Shown one piece after another: positions 41,678 to 50,628 of a DNA stretch of 64,000 bases (its first letter is position 1; every line of letters begins with the position of its first letter). The notes beneath the pieces were generated by a model. It searched no databases and had not been told where the DNA came from. It worked only from the letters and a program-made list of their open reading frames with translations. The position numbers and the translations under genes were made by a program. This DNA comes from Bacillus_AD sp047238185 (GTDB taxonomy: Bacteria; Bacillota; Bacilli; Bacillales; DSM-1321): positions 5,143-69,142 of the forward strand of contig NZ_JBDFMI010000002.1 in the NCBI RefSeq assembly GCF_047238185.1, written 5' to 3'.

Positions 41678-42058
41678 ATGGGGGAACAATTTAAGAGTTT
41701 TAATAAGACATTTCAAAGGATTCTTCTTTGTGGACGGTTAGCGAAAGATCCAGATATTAGATTTTTGGCTGATTCAAAGGCTGTTTGTAATTTTGCATTA
41801 ATAGTGGAAGATAGGTCTGGTGCAGATTATATTCCTTGTGTTGCCTGGGGGAAACGAGCGCAGTTGATTAATGACTATTGTAAAAAAGGGACACTCTTAC
41901 AGGTAGAAGGAAAACTAAAATCTAGTAAATATCTAGATTCAGAGCAACGGCAGCAGTTTCAGTTACAATTTGAGGTTAGTTCTGATATGACAAGTATTCT
42001 GTTATTTATGGATAATAAAAAGTTGCCTGAAAATGAAGGGGCCGGGAATAATGAGTGA
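41678..42058 (+). CDS. ssb: Single-stranded DNA-binding protein
   Basis: 126 aa; ATG at 41678 after AAGGGGG. The OB-fold core is clear: FQRILLCGRLAKDPDIRF, CNFALIVEDRSGADYIPCVA, WGKRAQLINDYCKKGTLLQV, EGKLKSSKY. It is shorter than chromosomal SSB (about 170 aa) and lacks the acidic DDxPF tip, ending instead in a Glu/Asn-rich tail. Plasmid SSBs cover the incoming strand and damp the SOS response. Unusually, it opens the Tad pilus operon. Confidence 0.9.
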   Translation: MGEQFKSFNKTFQRILLCGRLAKDPDIRFLADSKAVCNFALIVEDRSGADYIPCVAWGKRAQLINDYCKKGTLLQVEGKLKSSKYLDSEQRQQFQLQFEVSSDMTSILLFMDNKKLPENEGAGNNE

Positions 42059-42395
42059 TTCTGTTATTGTGAACGAAGTTCTGAAAAAGATGTTAGAAAA
42101 TGCTTTATCAAGTGATTTAGAAGCAGCAATTAGAACATTCGATTCTATTGTAAAAAAGTATACATATCTTTTTGATGGGGATGTATATCAAACACAGGCT
42201 GTCTTTGTTAAAGCTGTTTTTCAGGAAAATAAGTCTTTGTTAGACGAAGATGATAAGTTTAGTCTCGATGCTAGTAAGATTGTTAGTGAAATGCCAACAG
42301 AATTGAAAGAAGAATTATATAATCAATTATTCGCAAAATTTTTAAATAAGATGGATGTTACGGAATTATTAAAGGGCAGTGGGGAGGAATCATAG
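42051..42395 (+). CDS. Hypothetical helical protein, 114 aa
   Basis: Not recognised. ATG at 42051 overlaps the ssb stop by 8 bp and follows GGGGCCGGG; an upstream ATG (42033) lies inside ssb. All-helical, acidic (NEVLKKMLENALSSDLEAAI; ELYNQLFAKFLNKMDVTELL). It may be an adaptor between ssb and the pilus genes, but nothing specific is seen. Confidence 0.6.
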   Translation: MSDSVIVNEVLKKMLENALSSDLEAAIRTFDSIVKKYTYLFDGDVYQTQAVFVKAVFQENKSLLDEDDKFSLDASKIVSEMPTELKEELYNQLFAKFLNKMDVTELLKGSGEES

Positions 42396-42396
42396 T

Positions 42397-43644
42397 ATGA
42401 AGGTGGTTTTATCTGTCAGGTCTGATATGGCGTATCAATTTGTTACTAAGCTTGTAGTGCGTAAAACAAGGTTTTCTGATGTTGAATTTAGAGAAAAAAA
42501 TGCTACAACCATAAAGGATCTTGAGGATGCAATTGAGTTTTTTAAAGCAGATTTGTATATTGTTGATCGTCAGTTAGAGGATTCAGAAGGTTTATTGCTT
42601 TTACTGGATAGGTTTCATTGTGAATATCTTGTTATTGAAAATGATATTAAGGCCATTACTTCATTAATTAATGCTAAGTACGGTTTGCCAGAAAAAGAAG
42701 TAGTTTTACAGGTGGAAGATGCTAATGACTCTGAGCCAATCTACTATGATAGTCCTAAAAAGGAGTTAGAGGAAGCCAGGGAATCAAAGATTATCGAAAA
42801 AGAAATCATTCGCACTCAATATAGATCCATTCCATCTAAGGTTATAGTTGTGGGTTCATTATTTAAGGGAGCTGGTTCAACTTTGCTAGCAACAAATTTA
42901 GCAAGAATGATTGGTCAAAGAGGGTTAGAAGTAGCTTATATTGAACATCCTCTTATAAAGCCTTATATGTTTGATTATCTGCAGATTCATATAAAAGATA
43001 ATCCGTATTATGATGTTGCTAGAGAGATCCAACAGGAAGGAATAGCACGATCTGTAAAAAATAGTTATTATCAAAATAAAGTACATTGGCATGTGATTGA
43101 TTCAAGGAAACCACCATTACAATCTTTTTCATATGAGAATTTACTGGTATTATCTCATTCGATTCCGGCTAATATTTTAATCTTTGATATATCGGATAGA
43201 TGGTTAGATCCTGAAGTTCAAAAATTTCTTTATTTAGCTAATGAAATTTTTGTTTGTATTGAACCAGATCCTATTAAAATGGATTGGTCACAGTATGTAT
43301 ATGATGGAGATACGTCATTTAGAGAAAAAATGACGATTGATTTTTTTGAAAAAAACAAAGATTCCATAGATTACCAGTTTGTAACTATGAAATATAACAC
43401 TCAAATAGATGTAAAATTATGGAATGTAATACAAACAAAAAAACCATTGGGCAAGTTATCATATATTCCATATCCAGATATTGTTGAAGCACTGTTTAAA
43501 AGAAAACTCCTTTATGATTTTGAGGATTATAATGAATGGTTTGAGGAAGAATTGAAAAGTGTTTTAGCGAAAATAGTACCAAAGGACTTCCTTGTTTTGG
43601 ATAAACGTAAGAAAATATCACTAAAAGGACTATTCAATAAATAG
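42397..43644 (+). CDS. TadZ/CpaE-like protein (receiver-like plus MinD/ParA domain)
   Basis: 415 aa. ATG at 42397 chosen for GGGGAGG; the GTG at 42379 lies within the previous gene. N-terminal atypical receiver-like domain (about 1-105; YIVDRQLEDSEGLLLLLDRF), then a ParA/MinD ATPase domain starting KVIVVGSLFKGAGSTLLATN (P-loop about 150-165). The P-loop lacks the canonical KGGxGKT, as in several TadZ proteins. TadZ/CpaE localises the Tad pilus at the membrane. Confidence 0.8.
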   Translation: MKVVLSVRSDMAYQFVTKLVVRKTRFSDVEFREKNATTIKDLEDAIEFFKADLYIVDRQLEDSEGLLLLLDRFHCEYLVIENDIKAITSLINAKYGLPEKEVVLQVEDANDSEPIYYDSPKKELEEARESKIIEKEIIRTQYRSIPSKVIVVGSLFKGAGSTLLATNLARMIGQRGLEVAYIEHPLIKPYMFDYLQIHIKDNPYYDVAREIQQEGIARSVKNSYYQNKVHWHVIDSRKPPLQSFSYENLLVLSHSIPANILIFDISDRWLDPEVQKFLYLANEIFVCIEPDPIKMDWSQYVYDGDTSFREKMTIDFFEKNKDSIDYQFVTMKYNTQIDVKLWNVIQTKKPLGKLSYIPYPDIVEALFKRKLLYDFEDYNEWFEEELKSVLAKIVPKDFLVLDKRKKISLKGLFNK

Positions 43645-43712
43645 GTAATATAGGTAAAAATTACTTGCTATTGCCAATATTAGCAAGTATAATATTTATA
43701 AAGGAGGTATTC

Positions 43713-44207
43713 ATGAATACCGAATGTATATTCTATCTCCTTTTAATATATATGGTGATTAATACCTATACTGATATGAAGTGGTTAATAACGTGGAATA
43801 TGTTGCATTATACATTGATGATTTTTTCAATTCCCCTTTATTTATATCTGCACATTCCAGTTATTAATATGGTGTTAATCATCATCATTAATTTAGTAAT
43901 TGGAGTGTTATTCCGTAAAGTTTTCAGTACATACGGAGCTGGGGATATTAAAATGCAAATAGTCTTAGGAATCTATTTTTCAAGTATGATTCCAGGTGTG
44001 CCGCATTATATTGTAATTGTGCTATTGCACACACTCCAACATGTATTATCGGTAATAATTACTCTTTTTTTAATTATTACGAGGAAAGTTTTACAAAGGG
44101 ATACCATTCAATTTGGTAAATATGTAATAGATTCAGAGGGGATACGTTCGCCAGAAGCAGTACCATTACTAATCACAACCCTTTGTATGCATTTAATATT
44201 TTTATGA
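43713..44207 (+). CDS. Type IV prepilin peptidase (TadV/CpaA, A24 family)
   Basis: 164 aa; ATG at 43713 with AAAGGAGGT. Polytopic (about six spans). The two catalytic aspartates are visible in NTYTDMKW (residue about 20) and GAGDIKM (about 74-79, the GxGD motif). It lacks the N-methylation domain, as do TadV/CpaA enzymes. It would cleave the Flp prepilin and TadE-like pseudopilins downstream. Confidence 0.9.
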   Translation: MNTECIFYLLLIYMVINTYTDMKWLITWNMLHYTLMIFSIPLYLYLHIPVINMVLIIIINLVIGVLFRKVFSTYGAGDIKMQIVLGIYFSSMIPGVPHYIVIVLLHTLQHVLSVIITLFLIITRKVLQRDTIQFGKYVIDSEGIRSPEAVPLLITTLCMHLIFL

Positions 44208-44221
44208 TGGGGGAAAAGAAC

Positions 44222-45760
44222 ATGCAAACAAAAAAGGTAATTGTATCTACAGTTTTAGGGGCTAGTTTATTGTTTAATGCTGTACCATTTGCAGGAACTA
44301 CCGGGAACATTATGGATGTTAAAGCTTCGACGATTGTTCAAAATGCAATTTTTAAGGATGTACCTGCATCGTCATTCGCTTTTAGCGCAATTAATGATTT
44401 AGTAAATCGTAAAGTAGTATATGGGTACAGTAAGGATAAATTTGATCCGACAGGAACGGTTACTAGAGGACAGTTTGCCACAATGTTAGCAAGGGCATTA
44501 AATCTTCCTCTTGCGGATAGTAAATTTAAGGATCTACCTAAATCAAAAGCGTTGTATAAAGATGTATCTAGGGCTGCTGTTGCAGGGTTGATCAAAGGGA
44601 ATACAAAAGGCTATGTGTATCCTGAAAAAGCCGTTTCTCGTGCAGATATAGCCGTTATGATTGATCGTGCAATGAATATTAAAGGTAAATTTACCGAATC
44701 TACTAACTTATCCTTTAAAGATAGTGGATCAATACCTAATTATGCTTTAGAGAGTGTGAAGCGTATGACAAAATACGGAATCATATCAGGAAAAAGTAAT
44801 AATACATTTGCTGGTGGTGAATTTGCGGATAGAGCCACTTCATCGGTATTTGTGTACCGTATGTTAAATGTATTGGAAAATAACACGTCTTCAACTCCAA
44901 CACCGCCTGTAACACAACCAGAGAAACCAACAACACCACCGACAACGAATCCAGGACAGCCATCAGGAGATTGGCATAAGTGGAGTATAAACCAAATTGA
45001 ATCCGTAGTCGGAGAATATAAAGTTCTAGAGCGTTCAGGAGATAAGATTTTTGAACAAGATTATGTGAAGCTATATCATGAAACTTTGAATGATCCAAGA
45101 TATAGTCAATCTATGAAGTCACCACAAGAGTATTTTAAAGGTATGACAGAAGAGTTAGAGCTGAGTTATAGAAATTTATACAACTCGTATCCTAAAAAAG
45201 AAGTGATTTCTTTTAACGATGTTCCATTCAGAAACTCTAAGATTTTTTCTAAAACTATTGCTACTCCAACATCATCTTTCAATAAAGGATTAGCTGCAAC
45301 TGTTCCAACACCTCCAACGATTGATGGAAATAATTTAATTGATTTACATACGTACACTAAAAATGCTGTAACGTATTCAAATAATAAAGCAAAAGTTACA
45401 ACATTGAAAAATACACCATTGGCAGTAGCTGATAATACTGATTTTTTGGTGGATTTTGTGAGTCTATTCAAAAATACAAATAATATGGTTAAAGTAACAA
45501 ATGGTGGATATACATTAGAATTTGAAGGCAATATAGTTAAATTGCAAAAAAACAGCAATATGGCCACAGTTAACGGTCAAAAGGTCACATTGTCAGCGAA
45601 AGTAACTGAGGATAATAGTGTGGTATCGGGTCCGATTGTTTCTATTGCAGATAAATTAGGGCTTTCTACAAGACAAATGACTCCTAAATATCCAACAGCA
45701 CTTAGAGTTGAGATTGCGAACTATCCATTAGAAAAGGATGGGTTTTATTGGATAGATTAA
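44222..45760 (+). CDS. SLH-anchored protein with copper-amine-oxidase-like stalk domain
   Basis: 512 aa. ATG at 44222 fits GATGGGGGAAAAGAAC. Signal peptide (1-29), three SLH domains (about 38-215; FKDVPASSFAFSAINDLV, DVSRAAVAGLIKGNTKGYVY, FKDSGSIPNYALESVKRM), a Pro/Thr linker (about 222-245) and a long ectodomain. The C-terminus (LVDFVSLFKNTNNMVKVTNG, VKLQKNSNMATVNGQKVTLS) matches the stalk domain common in Bacillus wall proteins. It lies inside the Tad operon, so it may tether the pilus to the wall. It overlaps the next gene by 13 bp. Confidence 0.85.
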   Translation: MQTKKVIVSTVLGASLLFNAVPFAGTTGNIMDVKASTIVQNAIFKDVPASSFAFSAINDLVNRKVVYGYSKDKFDPTGTVTRGQFATMLARALNLPLADSKFKDLPKSKALYKDVSRAAVAGLIKGNTKGYVYPEKAVSRADIAVMIDRAMNIKGKFTESTNLSFKDSGSIPNYALESVKRMTKYGIISGKSNNTFAGGEFADRATSSVFVYRMLNVLENNTSSTPTPPVTQPEKPTTPPTTNPGQPSGDWHKWSINQIESVVGEYKVLERSGDKIFEQDYVKLYHETLNDPRYSQSMKSPQEYFKGMTEELELSYRNLYNSYPKKEVISFNDVPFRNSKIFSKTIATPTSSFNKGLAATVPTPPTIDGNNLIDLHTYTKNAVTYSNNKAKVTTLKNTPLAVADNTDFLVDFVSLFKNTNNMVKVTNGGYTLEFEGNIVKLQKNSNMATVNGQKVTLSAKVTEDNSVVSGPIVSIADKLGLSTRQMTPKYPTALRVEIANYPLEKDGFYWID

Positions 45761-48450
45761 AATACAGTTTAATTATTTTAATATGTGCACTTTTAATTCT
45801 TTCAGGGTTACCAATTTCTACTTTTGCGGCTTACCCACCAGAGGCATTACGAAGTTTAGATAATCAAATAAAAATGTCAACTCAGGAACAATGGACGCTA
45901 GGGGATAAAAATTATCAATATAGGATAACAGGATCAGACTTCTATAATGCTGATTTTATGTATGAATCAAACTGGTATGTTGCTATTGATAAAATACGAA
46001 ACACTAAGATGATGATGCTAATGCGCCCCCGTTCCAAACAGCAATCAGGACGGACTTTTGCTCAAAATCAAGATGTTAGTTATTGGGCTAAGGCGTTTAA
46101 CGGGAATGTTGATTTTGTAACGAAAACTGCTAATGAAGAACCTACTCGAATAAGGAGTGTTTTAACTAACGACCTTATAACACGCTCTTATAGTCGAGAT
46201 ATTGCAAAATGGTCTGGGGCTAAAGTTATAGCTGTAAAAGGTTTAAATAAATATGATGAGGCAGGTTTACAATTAGCAGAAGCAAACTTTCAAACTACTC
46301 CTTTTCCAAAAGCAAGCCTTAGTCTCCCATCGACTGGAAAAGAGAATATACCTTTCAATATAAGTTTAAACGGTGAAGAATTTTATCCTTCTGATTACTA
46401 TGAGACACGTGAAGAAGTAAATTACGAACTGTCTCTAGATGGAACTGTTCTAAGATCAGGGCAAAAAGGAACCAACACTTTTACCGATACTTTGATACAA
46501 ACTAAACCGAAAGGTACTTATACTTATATTTTAAAAGTATGGGATCAGGTAAAAAGAGCAACCACTGTTAAAAAGACAATTGTGATAGGTGATGCTGCCC
46601 CACCGCCTACTGAAGGAGGGGCTTGTCCAGAACCAAGAGAAGTGCCTAAAAGATATGAATATGAAATGGATCTAGAAGTATACAGATTGGATGGGCGTAC
46701 TGCAGAAAAAGGAACATCAACTAAGACAGATGTATATGTGAAAAGAGCTGATTTTTCTTCTTCCCGGCAACAAGCTAAAGATGAATTTAATGACTACATT
46801 GCAGAGGTCCAGGAACAACAAAGGCACTGCGAAGAGATTCTGAAAAAGGCAGAGGATGATAAGAAAAAAGCTGAACAAGACAAAGCAGACGCAGAAAAAG
46901 CAAAAGTGAAAGCTCAAAGCGATAAAGCAGCAGCAGAGAGCGCTTATGCATCTTGCCAGGCTACAAAACCAGATAAGAATGGAAAGAAGCCAGATTGTTC
47001 AGGATACAGTTCCCAAATTTCAGCAGCAGCAGCAGCTATAACTACAGCCCAGAATAAGATTAATGAAGCCCAGAAAATGATTGAGCAAAAAACAAAGGAA
47101 ATTGAAGCTGCAAAAAAAATGATTGAAAAGTATAAAGATCATATTAAAAAGGCTCAGGAAGAATTAGCGTATATAGGCCAGAAGGAATCTGAATATTCTG
47201 TAGTTTATCCGAATGTGAAGTTGTACTTTAATGATTCACAGGTTTCTAGCGTTAATGTGTCATTAAGTGAAGGGGAAGGGCCAAAGCGTTATACCTTCCC
47301 AAGTTGGACTCTTAACAATGATGGAACCATTATGGCGCAGATTAATGAGGATGGTCCCTATAATGAATTTCAATACCAACCTTTAGAAGATAGAAATGAA
47401 ATTTCATTAGGTTATAACAATCGTGTTGGAAATGACTTGTACTCAAGTAGTTCATCAAATAACTGGAAAGACACACCTATTTATATAAGCAGTCATGATA
47501 CAGCAGCTTGTGGGAGACCAGAAAATTATTTCTCAGATTCGGCCATTGAAGGTGTAGTAAGGACCATTAATGAAGATGGTTACAATAGAGAGCTAAAAGA
47601 AAGAGTAACAAGCCGTTTTGTAAAATTACCAAGAGATAAAATGAGAGCTGGATTTGGCTTTAATTATACGGTTGCGACAACATATGAAAATGAAGATAAC
47701 GAGCCGGAACCCACCTTTGCTACAGGTACAAAAGAAGCACATTCTTTTTTTCCTACATTAGTAAATTATTTACCTTATAAGAAAGATCCAGCCATCGTTG
47801 GTTATTATTCAAATAAATCACCTATATATGAAGTTGAAGGATATAACGTAGGAATGGAAACTTTACAGCCTAATCAATCAGGCAGAGAAGTGAAATCCTG
47901 GGATCTACCAACAGTTGCCGTTGAGGAATATAGTGGAAATCTTTTTGCTGTAAGAAATAATGATTATTTACATCATGCAAAAAGGGAACCAAACGAAAAA
48001 GTCTTATTAAAAGATCGTGAAGGAAATGTTATTAATAAATGGTTTGTTGATTTTACTCAACCAGATGGTTACTACAACTTTAAAGTAAGGACCTATGAAG
48101 CAGGGGTTAATAAACTGAACACTTGCCAAGATGGAAGAGTTTTAGTTGATGGAACTATTATTGGTGATGAAAAAGGGAATGATGATTTTGTTAAAAGATC
48201 TGTCATACCAGAGAATCCTTTCCCGGCAGGAACAGGCTGGAACTGGAAAAATCAATTAACAATCATTAATAATCTTACTGGCTGGTATAGAAATTGGTAT
48301 GAACACCCTACAAGCATTCCAGCAAGCGAGAATAAAAAATCATTTGATTTAACTATTGATAAAATTCGTGAAATTAAAGAATACAATAAGACGTTCGGTC
48401 ATGAAATCAAATTGGACAAGCATTTTGAGAATACTGTTCATTTGAAGTGA
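45748..48450 (+). CDS. Large secreted protein with central coiled coil, 900 aa
   Basis: TTG start at 45748 with AAGGATGGG, overlapping the previous stop; it places a clean signal peptide (LKYSLIILICALLILSGLPI) at the N-terminus. N-terminal half contains a beta-sandwich-like region (about 185-290). A highly charged Ala/Lys/Glu coiled coil follows (about 355-480, KKAEDDKKKAEQDKADAEKA), then a beta-rich domain rich in Tyr/Asn. Four cysteines bracket the coiled coil. No SLH or LPXTG motif. Possibly an extracellular partner, adhesin or tip of the Tad apparatus; the family is not recognised with confidence. Confidence 0.75.
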   Translation: MDRLKYSLIILICALLILSGLPISTFAAYPPEALRSLDNQIKMSTQEQWTLGDKNYQYRITGSDFYNADFMYESNWYVAIDKIRNTKMMMLMRPRSKQQSGRTFAQNQDVSYWAKAFNGNVDFVTKTANEEPTRIRSVLTNDLITRSYSRDIAKWSGAKVIAVKGLNKYDEAGLQLAEANFQTTPFPKASLSLPSTGKENIPFNISLNGEEFYPSDYYETREEVNYELSLDGTVLRSGQKGTNTFTDTLIQTKPKGTYTYILKVWDQVKRATTVKKTIVIGDAAPPPTEGGACPEPREVPKRYEYEMDLEVYRLDGRTAEKGTSTKTDVYVKRADFSSSRQQAKDEFNDYIAEVQEQQRHCEEILKKAEDDKKKAEQDKADAEKAKVKAQSDKAAAESAYASCQATKPDKNGKKPDCSGYSSQISAAAAAITTAQNKINEAQKMIEQKTKEIEAAKKMIEKYKDHIKKAQEELAYIGQKESEYSVVYPNVKLYFNDSQVSSVNVSLSEGEGPKRYTFPSWTLNNDGTIMAQINEDGPYNEFQYQPLEDRNEISLGYNNRVGNDLYSSSSSNNWKDTPIYISSHDTAACGRPENYFSDSAIEGVVRTINEDGYNRELKERVTSRFVKLPRDKMRAGFGFNYTVATTYENEDNEPEPTFATGTKEAHSFFPTLVNYLPYKKDPAIVGYYSNKSPIYEVEGYNVGMETLQPNQSGREVKSWDLPTVAVEEYSGNLFAVRNNDYLHHAKREPNEKVLLKDREGNVINKWFVDFTQPDGYYNFKVRTYEAGVNKLNTCQDGRVLVDGTIIGDEKGNDDFVKRSVIPENPFPAGTGWNWKNQLTIINNLTGWYRNWYEHPTSIPASENKKSFDLTIDKIREIKEYNKTFGHEIKLDKHFENTVHLK

Positions 48451-48467
48451 TCGTCAGGAGGTAAAGC

Positions 48468-48908
48468 ATGTCTAAACTAACAATGGGAGCCTTCGCTTTA
48501 TTATTGTTTATCTTTTTTACCGTATTTGCATTCAGCCAGCAATATTTAACAGTAGCAGATAGTGACAACGAAACATCTGTTACAAACTCGACCAGAAACG
48601 CCATGACACAAGCGATAAATTGGGGAAATGCCAGAGTAAATGAAGATATAACGATTAATGAGAAAGCAGCCATACAAGCTGTTGTTAGACAATACGGTGA
48701 TAATGCTGACTTTTTTGACGGTGAGCGCTATGTAAATGTACATAGCCTATCTGAAAATCCTCCAATGTTGGCAGTAGATACTTATACTACTGTCAACACT
48801 CCTTTTCAGGGAATGGCGAACAGGTTCACTAAGGAAAATAAAAGCGATGAAAACATCACCAGAAGCCGAGAAATAGTCATATTTGAAGCTAAAAAGCTCA
48901 TTAAATAA
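48468..48908 (+). CDS. TadE-like membrane-anchored pseudopilin, 146 aa
   Basis: ATG at 48468 after AGGAGG. One N-terminal span (MGAFALLLFIFFTVFAFSQQ) and an extracellular domain (SVTNSTRNAMTQAINWGNAR; DTYTTVNTPFQGMANRF). The size, the topology and the Asn-Ala-rich early helix fit TadE/F-like pseudopilins near Gram-positive Tad genes; the exact family was not identified. Confidence 0.6.
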   Translation: MSKLTMGAFALLLFIFFTVFAFSQQYLTVADSDNETSVTNSTRNAMTQAINWGNARVNEDITINEKAAIQAVVRQYGDNADFFDGERYVNVHSLSENPPMLAVDTYTTVNTPFQGMANRFTKENKSDENITRSREIVIFEAKKLIK

Positions 48909-48919
48909 GGAGAATATCT

Positions 48920-49777
48920 ATGAAAAGTAAATGGAAAAAAAGAATAGTAGCACTACTAACTGTAATTGTGCTTGTTTGTTCGATTCTTATTTTTACAAAA
49001 GTGAGAATAAATGCAGAAATGAATGAAAAACCGATTGTCGTTTCAAAAATAGATATACCTCCAAGAACCGAGATTACTGAGGATATGCTTGAAACAATTG
49101 TTGTACCTACTAAAAGTGTTCCAAGTAACGCAGCAAGTGAAGCAAAAGACATTATTGGAACCTGGACAAAGGCGGGTTACGGAATTCCAGCACATAGTTA
49201 TATTTATGATAACAAGGTGACTGTACAAGATAAAATGCCTGATGCCGGGATTCTTGAATTAAAAGAGGGAGAAGTGGCTTTCCCGTTATTGGTAGATTTA
49301 GAAACATCTTTAGGAAATAGTATCATTCCTGATACAAAAGTAGATTTATATTTTAGATCTCTATTAAAAGATGAAGATTCAGACAAGGCTCTTTATGGAA
49401 AATTAGCATCCCAAGTAAGAGTGGTATCGGTGAAAAATGCCGATGCAGCTAATGTATTTGATCCGGATGAATACAGTAAAGGAACTTCAAAAGAAGCAGA
49501 TGGCAGCAATAAAGCAAATTTCCAAACAGAAGAAAACTCAATGGCTAAGATTTATATTTTTGCAGTTCCTTCTAGTTTGAATGAACTATTAAATAAAGCG
49601 AAGCTACTTGGTGAAATCGTTCCGATTGCCACAGGAAAACAATCTAAAAAAGATTTAACAGACGATTTAAATGATGTAAAAGCTTATATCTATACTTCTT
49701 CTTACAAAAATAGTTTCTCTGAAAAAGATGTAGAAAAAGCAACAGCTTCAAAAGACAGTGAAAGTGAGGGAATCTAA
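48920..49777 (+). CDS. CpaB/RcpC-like pilus assembly protein (SAF domain)
   Basis: 285 aa; ATG at 48920 after AAGGAG. N-terminal span (IVALLTVIVLVCSILIFTKV) followed by a SAF domain (about 38-95; IVVSKIDIPPRTEITEDMLE, YGIPAHSYIYDNKV) and a second CpaB-like region (FPLLVDLETSLGNSIIPDTK). In Gram-negatives CpaB/RcpC helps the outer-membrane secretin. Here there is no outer membrane, so it may act in the wall or as periplasm-facing scaffold. It overlaps the next gene by one base. Confidence 0.85.
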   Translation: MKSKWKKRIVALLTVIVLVCSILIFTKVRINAEMNEKPIVVSKIDIPPRTEITEDMLETIVVPTKSVPSNAASEAKDIIGTWTKAGYGIPAHSYIYDNKVTVQDKMPDAGILELKEGEVAFPLLVDLETSLGNSIIPDTKVDLYFRSLLKDEDSDKALYGKLASQVRVVSVKNADAANVFDPDEYSKGTSKEADGSNKANFQTEENSMAKIYIFAVPSSLNELLNKAKLLGEIVPIATGKQSKKDLTDDLNDVKAYIYTSSYKNSFSEKDVEKATASKDSESEGI

Positions 49778-50616
49778 TGACTAAAGTTGTCAGTTTTTAT
49801 GGGGCATCACATTCACAAGGGAACAGAACACTATCACTTACAATGGCAAAAATGCTGGCGGAAAGTGACTATAAAACACTCTATGTAGAGCTGGATCTAT
49901 ACAAGCCATCGGTTGCAATTGCTACTCAAATTACTGATGAATTGAGAAATACAAATGTCTATTTTCAAAATGTAATAGATAAAAATGTTTGGTCTATAGA
50001 TCCTTACGTACTTAATAGAGCTTACTTACTGAATGCCAAAGCAAAATCTAAGCAATTGTATAGTCACTTGCCGGATAAACTTGACTTTTTAGTATTACCA
50101 ATTGATTTTAATTTACGTGAATTCCCTGAAATAATTAACGGTGAAAAAGAATCAGAGAAGAAAGCCCATGAGTTTATTGAAAAATTCATGTATACATTAA
50201 ACACAAGTAACTATGATTATGTCATTTTGAAACTACCTGTAGAATTAAGATCCATTTTCGGTTTTGAAATGATTGCTGCAAGTGATCACGTTGTTCATAT
50301 TGTTACGCCAAGTGCAAATCGAATTAACGAAGGTAAACAGGTCACGAAGTTTTTAAATAATAATATATTTGGAATTGAGGATAAGTTGATTAATGTTATT
50401 AATCTTGCTTCTAAAGAAGTTCCGAATGAAGAGTATTGGGATCTATTAGAAGATCCGGTTATTGTTCCATATGATACGCATAGGCAGCAACAAGAATTTG
50501 AAATGAAATTTGGTTCGAGTTTGATAGAAGAGTCATTGCATATATTAGCTGACAGGCTTGATGCCGAACTAACAATCCAAAACAAGAGAAATAAAAAATC
50601 ATTCTTCAAAAAGTAA
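49777..50616 (+). CDS. Second TadZ-like protein, degenerate ParA/MinD ATPase
   Basis: 279 aa; ATG at 49777 overlaps the cpaB-like stop (ATG/TAATG). ParA/MinD fold (VVSFYGASHSQGNRTLSLTM), but the P-loop reads GASHSQGNRT, without the signature lysine; the second half (YDYVILKLPVELRSIFGFEM, VIVPYDTHRQQQEFEMKFGS) fits the fold. Probably a non-hydrolysing partner of the first TadZ-like protein and of TadA. Confidence 0.75.
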   Translation: MTKVVSFYGASHSQGNRTLSLTMAKMLAESDYKTLYVELDLYKPSVAIATQITDELRNTNVYFQNVIDKNVWSIDPYVLNRAYLLNAKAKSKQLYSHLPDKLDFLVLPIDFNLREFPEIINGEKESEKKAHEFIEKFMYTLNTSNYDYVILKLPVELRSIFGFEMIAASDHVVHIVTPSANRINEGKQVTKFLNNNIFGIEDKLINVINLASKEVPNEEYWDLLEDPVIVPYDTHRQQQEFEMKFGSSLIEESLHILADRLDAELTIQNKRNKKSFFKK

Positions 50617-50628
50617 GGGGGGGAATCA

